Position numbers and translations under genes: made by a program | Shown: positions 6,557 to 13,735 of the stretch, piece after piece | Layout of the letters: the number at the start of each line of letters is the position of its first letter | How positions within the stretch are numbered: position 1 is the first letter of the stretch | NCBI GenBank assembly: GCA_900551965.1 | Contig: URYF01000035.1 | Coordinates: 1-14,999, forward strand | Reading direction: 5' to 3' | Length of the DNA: 14,999 bases | DNA from: an uncultured bacterium | GTDB taxonomy: Bacteria; Cyanobacteriota; Vampirovibrionia; Gastranaerophilales; Gastranaerophilaceae | Notes under the pieces: generated by a model | The model's database searches: none | What the model was told of the DNA's origin: nothing | Seen by the model: only the letters and a program-made list of their open reading frames with translations

Positions 6557-8008
6557 TTAATTTTGTTCATTTTTAAAAAATCCGATATTATATTTTCTAC
6601 AATATCTTTTTAACTCTTTCATTATTATATCAGATAATAAAAATACTGCAATCAGATTCGGCACAGCTAAAAATAATGTAAAAGCATCAGATAAATTTAC
6701 AACACTTTTGAGATTCATAGCAGAACCAATAACAATAAATAAACAGTAAATTATTTGAAAAGTTCTTGTTGTTAACTTTGATTCACCGAATAAAAAGTTC
6801 CAGCTTTTAGTACCATAGTATGAACCGCAAAGCATTGTTGATAATACAAAACAACTTGCCATAAATGTTAATAAGATAGGGAAGAACGGACAAACCGAAG
6901 CAAAAGCTTTTGAGGTTAATTCAATACCCTCAATCCCGCTTGTATGCAGATAAGCACCGGTTACAACAATAATAAATGCTGTAGCCGCACCAACAATAAC
7001 CGTATCAACAAATGGCTGCAGCATAGCAATAAAAGCCTGCGCAACAGGTTTACTTGTTTTCACGGCAGAAAAAGCAATCGGAGCTGTACCAAGCCCTGCC
7101 TCATTCGCAAACATTGCACGGCGAAATCCCCACAACATGCAGGCAAAAACACCACCGCCAACAGCAGTTGGTTTAAAAGCTTCTTTTATTATTAAACATA
7201 TTGTCTCAGGAATATGATGAATATTTAACAAGCAGATTATAAACGCTGAAAAAACATACAGCGTACACATTACAGGAGTAACTTTTGAGGTAAATTTTCC
7301 AATTGATTTAATTCCGCCGATAACTGTAACATAAGTTATAACTGCAACAATCAATCCAAAAATCCAACGCTGCCCTGTGAATAAACCCGTAACATTTGTA
7401 ATCTGGGTTGTAATCGCATTGATTTGGAATAAATTCCAGCCGCCAATCATTGCAAAAACACAACATACCGCATAAATTTTTGCAAGATAAGGGGTAAACG
7501 GTTTTATCCACGGAGCACGCAGTCCATTAATAATATAATACATAGGACCGCCTGATGATGTACCGTCTTTATTTATCTGTCTGAATTTTATACCCAGAAG
7601 AACTTCTGCAAATTTTAGCGCCATAGAAAAAACTCCGGCAACTATCATCCAAAAAATTACCCCCGGACCGCCGACAGAAACCGCCAACGCAGAACCCACA
7701 ACATTACCCATTCCAGCAGATGCTGAAATTGTTGCAGTCAAAGCCTGAAATGATGAAACTTCACCCTGTTTTTTTCTGACAATTGTATCATCGTGCTTAT
7801 ATTTTTTAGTAATAAGATCAATCGCGTGTTTAAAACCCCACAAGCCGATAAATCTTGTTCTAAAAGTAAAATATAAAGCCGCAGCCATTAAAAGCACGAT
7901 TAAAAACTCCACACGAACACCGTGAATGGTTACATGTGAAAAAATTAATCCTGAAACTTTATTCGCCACAGGCGATAAAATGCTATCAATTTGGCTGTCT
8001 AGATTCAT
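6557..8008 (-). CDS. Sodium:alanine/glycine symporter (AGCS family)
   Basis: Inner-membrane carrier that imports alanine or glycine with sodium. The 483 residues are the usual length for the family and contain about ten strongly hydrophobic segments, beginning around 35-49, 101-125, 175-195 and 217-235. Family signatures are ATISASAGMGNVVGSALAVSVGGPG (92-116), the SGGPMYY segment (152-158), and GFRRAMFANEAGLGTAPIAFSA (294-315), the most conserved AGCS stretch. The C-terminus is a short basic tail (KELKRYCRKYNIGFFKNEQN). The ATG at 8008 has no Shine-Dalgarno sequence; a TACAAT box ends six bases before it, predicting a leaderless or nearly leaderless mRNA. First gene of the operon with the uracil-DNA glycosylase. 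Family call is secure; which amino acid is carried is not. Confidence 0.95.
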   Translation of the reverse strand: MNLDSQIDSILSPVANKVSGLIFSHVTIHGVRVEFLIVLLMAAALYFTFRTRFIGLWGFKHAIDLITKKYKHDDTIVRKKQGEVSSFQALTATISASAGMGNVVGSALAVSVGGPGVIFWMIVAGVFSMALKFAEVLLGIKFRQINKDGTSSGGPMYYIINGLRAPWIKPFTPYLAKIYAVCCVFAMIGGWNLFQINAITTQITNVTGLFTGQRWIFGLIVAVITYVTVIGGIKSIGKFTSKVTPVMCTLYVFSAFIICLLNIHHIPETICLIIKEAFKPTAVGGGVFACMLWGFRRAMFANEAGLGTAPIAFSAVKTSKPVAQAFIAMLQPFVDTVIVGAATAFIIVVTGAYLHTSGIEGIELTSKAFASVCPFFPILLTFMASCFVLSTMLCGSYYGTKSWNFLFGESKLTTRTFQIIYCLFIVIGSAMNLKSVVNLSDAFTLFLAVPNLIAVFLLSDIIMKELKRYCRKYNIGFFKNEQN

Positions 8009-8014
8009 AATTTA

Positions 8015-8042
8015 ATTGTATAATAAAAAGATATATATACAA
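8015..8042 (-). promoter_or_regulatory. Promoter of the symporter gene, leaderless geometry
   Basis: On the minus strand TTGTAT (8042-8037) and TACAAT (8020-8015) are 16 bp apart. The usual start point about seven bases past the -10 falls on the A of the ATG at 8008, and there is no ribosome-binding sequence between. The same -10 sequence and distance are found upstream of era (11339-11344). Confidence 0.5.
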
Positions 8043-8070
8043 ACATGCCTGTTAACAGGGGTTTACAAAC
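8038..8070. repeat. 12-bp palindrome between 7-bp direct repeats
   Basis: CCTGTTAACAGG (8048-8059) is a perfect 12-bp palindrome. It is bracketed by two TACAAAC heptamers (8038-8044 and 8064-8070). It lies five to six bases upstream of the symporter -35 box, a typical activator position, and about 50 bases beyond the TPR gene's stop. As an RNA hairpin its stem would be only 4 bp with no immediate T-run, so a protein site is more likely than a terminator. Confidence 0.4.
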
Positions 8071-8110
8071 CATTAAAAAAACTAAAAATATTTATAATTT
8101 ATTCAAAATT

Positions 8111-9655
8111 TTATTTAACATCTAACTCTTGAAGCTGTTTAATTTTAGTATTAATTTCATTCATCAGATTAATATTTTCGGTTTGTCTTGCAAATTTTTG
8201 AGCACGAGTTAATAAATTATACGCTTTATTTAAGTTATTAAATTCCACCATAATATCAGCTGCTGCAAGATAAGTTTGGGCTGATTTCAGAGGGGTTTCG
8301 GCTGTTGTATAATTTTTAGCAGCTTGAGAATATGATTTCAAAGCTTTTTCAGGCTCTTCAAATTTTGAATAAGCTTTACCTGTATTGGAAGCAACAAAAC
8401 CTCGCAAATTATAATTATCAGTTTCCTGCGCAATATCATTTGCAGCACTATAGTATTCAAAAGCTTCTTTATCATACATATCTGTATAAATATTACCAAG
8501 CTTAGTCAAAGATGCAGATTGGGCAGGAAGATTTTCGGCTTCCCCCGCATGAGAAATCGTACTGAAATAATGATCAATTGCAGGAGTAATCTTATTTACA
8601 TCATCATAAATCTGCGCCATTGAATAATGCGCTTTTGTTTTAACATTTTCATCTGTAGAAAGCTGAATCGATTGATTGTAGCTTTTCAGAGCCTGAGCAA
8701 CATAATCATGATCATCGTATATTTTGCCGACTTCATAATAAATTTTTCCGGAAGTTTCGGTATCATCAATTTCCAATGCACGATTTAAAGCTTGTTCAAA
8801 TGATTTGATAGCTTTTTCGGGATCATTTGCATAGGCATATTTTTTTGCCTGAATAAATAATGATTTTAATTGTTTATCCTGCGGAATTTTTGTAGAAGAA
8901 GTCTGCCCTGCAACAGAAATCGGAATTACATTCGGGCTGTCCTGAACTTGAGCAGGGATTTCTTGTTCTTGCGCGGTTTCATGCAGCTCTTCCTGACGTT
9001 TTGTCTGACTGGTTGAGCCATCAGGAAATTTCACCAAAAATCTTTCGTTGATATTTCCTTCATCATATTTAAAATCAATATTTTGTAAAAACAAAGCATC
9101 AACCCAATTTTCAACAACTTTTGAATCTTTATTAAGCGTTTCTGAAATATAATTATCAAGGACAGAAGCAGCACTGTTTAGAGTTGATTTTATAAGCTTA
9201 GGATTAGCTTTTCCTGAAACAACCTGTTTTTGAACTACAGAAAGATACCCGTCAACAATCTCATTCAAATCATCAGGGGTTCCGATTGCAAGTGCGGTAT
9301 TTTTAAAATCTTTTAAAATCTGGGCAATATTTATTTTATTATCTGCATTTTGTAACGAATTACCGGCAGGAGCCAAGCTTTCTGTAGATTTTGGCTGAGG
9401 TGCAGAATTTATATTAACCCCGGCATAAGCATTAGCAGCAGGAATTGAAAATTTTTGTTCATAAGCAGGAGTATATGCCGGAGCTTTTTGCTCAGTATAT
9501 TGAAGCCCTTTGCTTCTGGTATTTTGACCTGACTCTTGCTCTTTTTGAGCATTAGCCGCAGCAGATTTTTCATCATCAGCCCGTTTTTTCACGCGGCTTT
9601 GAGCATCCTGCTGCACATAAGGTCTTTGATATATATTATTTAGACTAAGTCCCAT
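8111..9655 (-). CDS. Tetratricopeptide-repeat protein with disordered N-terminus
   Basis: Probable protein-interaction scaffold; partner unknown. Residues 1-105 are polar and low-complexity (QDAQSRVKKRADDEKSAAAN, AYTPAYEQ, NSAPQPKSTESLAP), 106-215 a helical region (INIAQILKDFKNTALAIGTP) of no family I know, 216-260 a second disordered Gln/Glu/Pro stretch, and 263-500 six TPR units. Aligned repeat positions (Y273, Y313, Y350, Y390, Y429, M469) are spaced 40, 37, 40, 39 and 40 residues, longer than the canonical 34. Unit cores include YANDPEKAIKSFEQAL, YVAQALKSYNQSIQL and PEKALKSYSQAAKNY. No signal peptide or membrane segment, so cytoplasmic. The ATG at 9655 fits a predicted promoter 34 bases upstream, but its AAGAAGG lies only one base before the ATG, too close for normal use. 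Monocistronic, divergent from the gene at 9887. Confidence 0.88.
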   Translation of the reverse strand: MGLSLNNIYQRPYVQQDAQSRVKKRADDEKSAAANAQKEQESGQNTRSKGLQYTEQKAPAYTPAYEQKFSIPAANAYAGVNINSAPQPKSTESLAPAGNSLQNADNKINIAQILKDFKNTALAIGTPDDLNEIVDGYLSVVQKQVVSGKANPKLIKSTLNSAASVLDNYISETLNKDSKVVENWVDALFLQNIDFKYDEGNINERFLVKFPDGSTSQTKRQEELHETAQEQEIPAQVQDSPNVIPISVAGQTSSTKIPQDKQLKSLFIQAKKYAYANDPEKAIKSFEQALNRALEIDDTETSGKIYYEVGKIYDDHDYVAQALKSYNQSIQLSTDENVKTKAHYSMAQIYDDVNKITPAIDHYFSTISHAGEAENLPAQSASLTKLGNIYTDMYDKEAFEYYSAANDIAQETDNYNLRGFVASNTGKAYSKFEEPEKALKSYSQAAKNYTTAETPLKSAQTYLAAADIMVEFNNLNKAYNLLTRAQKFARQTENINLMNEINTKIKQLQELDVK

Positions 9656-9688
9656 GCCTTCTTATTACCACCCAAGTCTTATCCTGCC

Positions 9689-9717
9689 ATTATATTTTTA
9701 ACATAATTTCACCACAA
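9689..9717 (-). promoter_or_regulatory. Promoter of the TPR gene
   Basis: On the minus strand TTGTGG (9717-9712) and a perfect TATAAT (9694-9689) are 17 bp apart. Initiation near 9682 gives a leader of about 27 bases and supports the ATG at 9655. Confidence 0.55.
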
Positions 9718-9745
9718 AAGGGTCATTCTTTCGTATGATTTATGC

Positions 9746-9845
9746 CATGATAAATTTAAGTTTTTTCAACTAAAAGTCAACATGACAAAATATAAAATTT
9801 TTATTTTAAAAATTGTAAATAATTTGACAAAACATCATGACAAAT
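9746..9845. repeat. Three CATGAYAAA repeats in the divergent intergenic region
   Basis: CATGATAAA (9746-9754), CATGACAAA (9781-9789) and CATGACAAA (9836-9844) lie in the 231-bp gap between the TPR gene and the gene at 9887. The middle copy sits in the inverted repeat GTCA-ACA-TGAC (9776-9786), and the last overlaps the predicted -35 of the plus-strand gene. The DNA is very A/T-rich, so this may be chance; nothing else beyond the two promoters is seen in this gap. Confidence 0.25.
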
Positions 9846-9865
9846 AAATTCTATTCATTTATTAT
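9837..9865 (+). promoter_or_regulatory. Promoter of the gene at 9887
   Basis: ATGACA (9837-9842) and TATTAT (9860-9865) are 17 bp apart, giving a leader of about 15 bases. A perfect TTGACA at 9824-9829 is an alternative -35, but its best -10 (TAAATT, 9845-9850) is at a poor 15-bp spacing. Confidence 0.4.
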
Positions 9866-9886
9866 CAACATATATTCGGAGGAAGA

Positions 9887-10393
9887 ATGTTAAACGAAAT
9901 GGTAGAAAATAAATCTGATTTTGACTTAACCTCAAAAAGCGCATTCAGCAGTGAAAACGATACTTTCACATCACGTTCTTTTGCAGCTTTACTTGCAAAA
10001 AATAATGTGCCGTCTTCACACAAAAGAATCGCGGATAATTATCTTATTATTAAAAAAGTTTTTAAATTCCAAGCTTGTTTAAGCAGAATTTCCAATGTTG
10101 AAAAAGCTTTATTGGAAAAATATGACTTTAACATTTTAGAATTTACAACAATGAAACAAATGTACAATGAATTAGGACTATTACAAAAATGGTCGGATTC
10201 AGAGGATGCTGTACTTAGGGATGTATCTGATAATATTTTACTTATCAGAGTTAAGGAATTGAAGTTCTTGGAAGCAAGCCGTTATGCTTCAATTTCTAAT
10301 GAAATTTATAACGGCTACAAAGCCTTGGAACAATACTTAAAAGAAATAAGCAAGTTCCAATCTGTTCAGGCTCTTAGAACTTTGAACTTTTAA
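9887..10393 (+). CDS. Hypothetical helical protein
   Basis: I do not recognise this 168-residue protein. Residues 1-45 are Ser/Thr/Asn-rich and probably flexible (SDFDLTSKSAFSSENDTFTS). Residues 46-168 are dominated by predicted helices (RIADNYLIIKKVFKFQACL, NVEKALLEKYDFNILEF, NILLIRVKELKFLEASRYA, NGYKALEQYLKEISKFQ) with one cysteine and no signal peptide or membrane span, so a cytoplasmic helical bundle is likely. GGAGG (9878-9882) lies four bases before the ATG, a strong if close ribosome site. It is preceded by a promoter and followed by a hairpin terminator, so it is a complete monocistronic unit, which argues that it is real. It is divergent from the TPR gene and convergent with era; neither neighbour explains it. 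Confidence 0.75.
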   Translation: MLNEMVENKSDFDLTSKSAFSSENDTFTSRSFAALLAKNNVPSSHKRIADNYLIIKKVFKFQACLSRISNVEKALLEKYDFNILEFTTMKQMYNELGLLQKWSDSEDAVLRDVSDNILLIRVKELKFLEASRYASISNEIYNGYKALEQYLKEISKFQSVQALRTLNF

Positions 10394-10416
10394 ATAAAAC
10401 ATACATACGAAACACA

Positions 10417-10452
10417 AAGAAAAGGAATAAGTTAAATCTTATTCCTTTTCTT
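10417..10452. terminator. Shared bidirectional terminator overlapping the end of era
   Basis: AAGAAAAGGAATAAG (10417-10431) and its exact complement (10438-10452) form a perfect 15-bp stem around a six-base loop. Both arms are A-rich on one side and T-rich on the other, so each strand ends in a CTTTTCTT tract. The right arm is the last codons and stop of era (QEKE-stop on the minus strand). It can end transcription of the gene at 9887 on the plus strand and era on the minus strand. Confidence 0.75.
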
Positions 10453-11332
10453 GTTGGTAACCAAAATTTTTCAAAATTTTATCTTTTTTGCGCCAGTCTT
10501 TTTCGACCTTAACCTGCAATTCCAAATAGACTTTCTTTTCTACGATTTTTTCAAGCTCTAATCTTGCTTCTGTGCCTATTTTTTTCAAAAGACTTCCGCC
10601 TTTTCCGATTAAAATACCTTTTTGGCTTTTATGTTCACAAAAGATTGTTGCATAAATTTTATCAATATCTTCCTGCTCACGGTAATTTTCAACCTTGACA
10701 GCAACAGAATGCGGAATTTCATCAGATGTATTTAAAAGAATTTTTTCTCTGATAATTTCTTCGGTTACATCACGCATTGTTTCTTCTGTAACAATATCTT
10801 CAGGATACAAAGCCTCACCTTCCGGAAGCTTTTTATAGATATTTTTAATCAATGTATCAATATTTCGTCCTGTTTTAGCAGAAATTTTCACAACCGGAAG
10901 ATTTTCATTAAAAAGAGTTTTATAAGTTAACAAATTTTCTTCAACTTTTTCAGTTTTTTTAATTTTATCAACCTTGTTCATAACAATAATTATCGGAATC
11001 TTAGTCTGCAAAAGATTTTGAGCAATCCACTTGTCGCCTTTTCCTGCAGGGTCTGAACCGTCAACCAAAAATAAAATAACATCAGCATCAGGTACAGCCA
11101 CTTTAGCCTCATCTAATAAAAACTCACCGAGTTTATTTAAAGGTTTGTGAACTCCAGGGGTATCCACAAAAACTATCTGCCCCTGCTCATTTGTTAATAT
11201 ACCTTTAATCCTTTTTCTCGTAGTCTGCGCCTTATCAGTAGCGATAACAATCTTTTGCCCCAAAATTTGATTCAAAAGAGTTGATTTTCCTACATTAGGA
11301 CGCCCGATTATTGCAACAAATCCGCTTTTCAT
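10439..11332 (-). CDS. era: GTPase Era, 16S rRNA/30S maturation factor
   Basis: Essential GTPase that binds the 3' end of 16S rRNA and checks 30S subunit assembly; cytoplasmic, peripheral to the membrane. The 297 residues match the usual 295-305. The GTPase domain shows G1 GRPNVGKST (10-18), switch I TTRKRI (37-42), G3 DTPG (57-60), G4 NKVD (119-122) and G5 SAK (151-153). The C-terminal type II KH domain has GILIGKGGSLLKKIG (239-253) and ends EKDWRKKDKILKNFGY. The ATG at 11332 has no Shine-Dalgarno; an extended -10 ends six bases upstream, so the mRNA may be leaderless. It is transcribed alone here, rather than in the common ybeY-dgk-era cluster, and its final codons form part of a terminator stem. 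The identification is secure. Confidence 0.98.
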   Translation of the reverse strand: MKSGFVAIIGRPNVGKSTLLNQILGQKIVIATDKAQTTRKRIKGILTNEQGQIVFVDTPGVHKPLNKLGEFLLDEAKVAVPDADVILFLVDGSDPAGKGDKWIAQNLLQTKIPIIIVMNKVDKIKKTEKVEENLLTYKTLFNENLPVVKISAKTGRNIDTLIKNIYKKLPEGEALYPEDIVTEETMRDVTEEIIREKILLNTSDEIPHSVAVKVENYREQEDIDKIYATIFCEHKSQKGILIGKGGSLLKKIGTEARLELEKIVEKKVYLELQVKVEKDWRKKDKILKNFGYQQEKE

Positions 11333-11338
11333 AAAGAT

Positions 11339-11347
11339 ATTGTAACA
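11339..11347 (-). promoter_or_regulatory. Extended -10 promoter of era, leaderless geometry
   Basis: On the minus strand TGTTACAAT (11347-11339) is an extended -10 (TGn plus TACAAT), with only a weak TTAAAA at a 17-bp -35 distance. Six bases separate the box from the ATG at 11332, placing the predicted first transcribed base on or next to the start codon, as at the symporter gene. Confidence 0.45.
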
Positions 11348-11400
11348 TAAATTTTTAATTTTTTTAATAAAGTAGCAAAATTTTTTACTCTCGGTTATTA

Positions 11401-11406
11401 TATAAT
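11401..11406 (+). promoter_or_regulatory. -10 box of the AMIN-like gene
   Basis: A perfect TATAAT lies 34 bases before the ATG at 11441, implying a leader of about 28 bases with a weak ACGGA ribosome site. I see no convincing -35 at 16-18 bp, so the promoter is only half supported. Confidence 0.4.
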
Positions 11407-11440
11407 TAGTAATGTGTAGTTTTTAGATTAACGGAAAACA

Positions 11441-13726
11441 ATGGGAAAAAGAAAAAATATTGTTGTTGCAGCTGTTTTAGCAATGTTAGTTACAGGGTTT
11501 AGCGCTGCAAACGCAGATAGTTTAAATAATTTATTACAGATGGATGTAAAAAGAGCATCTGCAACAGATACCGTAGATGTTACCTTTTATACGACAAACG
11601 ATTCTGCGAATTCTGTTGTTACAAGAAAATCTAATAACAGATATGTTGTACTGCTTCCAAACACATCAAGTTCAAGCTCTGCAACTCCCGGGATTGGAGG
11701 AGTTAAGGACTTAATCACAAATGTTGAAGTTAAAAACGTAAATGACGGTATGGGCGGCTACACAAAGGTAACTTTCGAAACTGTAAAGCCTATTAATATT
11801 AAAACACACATGAAAAAAACAAATCCGTTAACACAGGCTCAAAAAGATTCAAAAGCCATAATTGCAAAAAATACAACTCCTGCTGCAGCGCAAAGTACAA
11901 AAACCCAAACAACAGCACAAACCAAGCCTGCAGTTCAAACAAAACCGGCTGCAACTACTCCTGCAGCATCAAAACCGGCAACTCCGGCTCAACCTGCAGC
12001 TCAAAAAACATCTGCTCCAAACAAAATAGTAAATAATATTCCAAAAATTATTCCTATAGAGTTTCCAAAATCAAAAACACAAACACAAAAACCAAAAGCT
12101 GAAAAACCGGCTCAACAACAAAAACAAGTTAATACTCAGCCAAAAGTTCAATCTCAGCCGATTCAGCAAACTAAACCTGCAAGCAAAACCGCTGCAGTAC
12201 ACACTGAAACTTATGTACCAAAAATGAAATTTGATGCTGACGGTAACAGAATGATAGATTTAGAACCAAGAATTACGCATTCTATTGTTACAGATAAAGC
12301 AAAACCGGCTCAACAAGCTCAAGATACAGAGATAACAAAACAGCTTGAACAACTGCCGATTGCTCAAGAATCCGAACAGCTTCTTGATTCTGAAGCAACA
12401 GCAGTTGAAACACCGCAAGAACAAAATACAACTCATTTCCCTATGTGGATTTTGGCTGCCGGCGGATCAATTCTGGCTCTTGGAGTTTTATATCTTGTAT
12501 TTGATGCACTTTCTCATGCTAATGAAAAAGACCAAACCAGATTAAAATCATTCTTCAATATGTCAAGTAAAAATCAAGCCAGAAGACGCAGACGTGAATA
12601 TTATGATATCGTTAACAATGAAGACTTAAACTGGCAGGAAAAATACAAGCTTTATACCGAAAAAGAAGAAGAGCGTAAACCAAAACCTAACAAAAATGCT
12701 TCGGATATGTCTTATGTAACTGATATGTCAGGATTGCGAAAAGCTGTCATTGTTCCTGAAAAAGAAAAGCAAAATACTCAAACTCCTAGCAAAATGAATA
12801 TTCTTCAAAGTTCATCAAGAAAAATTTCTGCAGCTGACATTAACAGACAAAAAGTAGAAAAATCACACGAAGAAATCGTAAGAGAAAAACTTCAGGCAAA
12901 AATTTCACAAATGGAACACGCACTTGCACAAACTCCGGAACTCAAAGAACCTGAAGAAATCTCAAATGACGTGAAATCTGAAGATAATGTAATTATGCAT
13001 AAGATTTCTGATATAAAATTAAAATCTTTCTCAAAACCGGTAACCCTGAAAGAAACTCACAGAACACTGGCAGAAGAAGAAAAGAAAGTTACAAGAAATA
13101 AATCATACAAAGAAGGCAGATTTGTCAAACTTAAAAATTCACCTTTGAGTGTGAGCAGACGTCAGTCCGCATCATCTGATTTACAGGCTTCGGACTTGAT
13201 TGGAACAGGAAATAAGTATTTAACAAATAGTGGGGAAATGAAAATGAACAAGGAAAATGAAAACTATTTAGTATCTTCTTTGGATGAGTATTTATCAATT
13301 TTAGACTCGGAAGAAACTTCAACAACAGCAATTGCAAAAGCACCTACACACAATTTATCACAAATAAAATCTTCAACATCAGAAGCAATGAGCCGTTCAG
13401 GTGTAACCAACCCTATCGCAAGAGGTTCCAGCCCAATGACATCAAACATTAACAAACCTCTTCCATATATGAATGGTTTAATCGTTAAATCAGGTTATAA
13501 CATTGACTCAGAAAAAGGTTTCTATGTTGTAAATATCGACGGTGTTTCAGCTTTAGTCGGCAGAATTAAAGACAGCATATTCATTTTGAAAAAATTTGAC
13601 CATGTTGTTGACAAACCGCTTCAAGTTAGACCGGACAGCAATAATGTTTACATTGTAAGAGTCGGCAAGTTCAAATGTCTTGTTGACGTTTCAAAAGAAA
13701 AAATGGGAACACTTATTGAAATCTAG
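11441..13726 (+). CDS. Bitopic envelope protein with AMIN-like periplasmic domain
   Basis: Uncharacterised 761-residue protein. Residues 1-26 are a signal peptide (KRKNIVVAAVLAMLVTGFSAANA). Residues 27-125 resemble an AMIN domain, the beta-sandwich found in periplasmic amidases and PilQ secretins (DTVDVTFYT, RYVVLLPNT, YTKVTFETVKPINI); this is a fold-level guess. Residues 130-330 are a Pro/Ala/Gln/Thr/Lys spacer with repeated KPA units. A membrane helix at 334-357 (FPMWILAAGGSILALGVLYL) is followed by RRRRR (381-385), so residues 358-761 should be cytoplasmic: charged and mostly disordered with a helical EEIVREKLQAKISQMEHAL (477-495), ending in a compact beta-rich domain at about 674-761 (GFYVVNIDGVSALVGRI, NNVYIVRVGKFKCLVDV). 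It may connect the cell wall to a cytoplasmic partner (inference). A solute-binding protein gene follows after nine bases. Confidence 0.85.
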   Translation: MGKRKNIVVAAVLAMLVTGFSAANADSLNNLLQMDVKRASATDTVDVTFYTTNDSANSVVTRKSNNRYVVLLPNTSSSSSATPGIGGVKDLITNVEVKNVNDGMGGYTKVTFETVKPINIKTHMKKTNPLTQAQKDSKAIIAKNTTPAAAQSTKTQTTAQTKPAVQTKPAATTPAASKPATPAQPAAQKTSAPNKIVNNIPKIIPIEFPKSKTQTQKPKAEKPAQQQKQVNTQPKVQSQPIQQTKPASKTAAVHTETYVPKMKFDADGNRMIDLEPRITHSIVTDKAKPAQQAQDTEITKQLEQLPIAQESEQLLDSEATAVETPQEQNTTHFPMWILAAGGSILALGVLYLVFDALSHANEKDQTRLKSFFNMSSKNQARRRRREYYDIVNNEDLNWQEKYKLYTEKEEERKPKPNKNASDMSYVTDMSGLRKAVIVPEKEKQNTQTPSKMNILQSSSRKISAADINRQKVEKSHEEIVREKLQAKISQMEHALAQTPELKEPEEISNDVKSEDNVIMHKISDIKLKSFSKPVTLKETHRTLAEEEKKVTRNKSYKEGRFVKLKNSPLSVSRRQSASSDLQASDLIGTGNKYLTNSGEMKMNKENENYLVSSLDEYLSILDSEETSTTAIAKAPTHNLSQIKSSTSEAMSRSGVTNPIARGSSPMTSNINKPLPYMNGLIVKSGYNIDSEKGFYVVNIDGVSALVGRIKDSIFILKKFDHVVDKPLQVRPDSNNVYIVRVGKFKCLVDVSKEKMGTLIEI

Positions 13727-13735
13727 TTTTAAATA

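Noticed and set aside
11820..12430. Repetitive DNA with recurring AAACCGGCT units as a tandem repeat or array
   Set aside because: The units are irregularly spaced and explained by KPA-type codons in the Pro/Ala/Gln spacer of the envelope protein; there is no fixed period or spacer as in CRISPR or satellite DNA.
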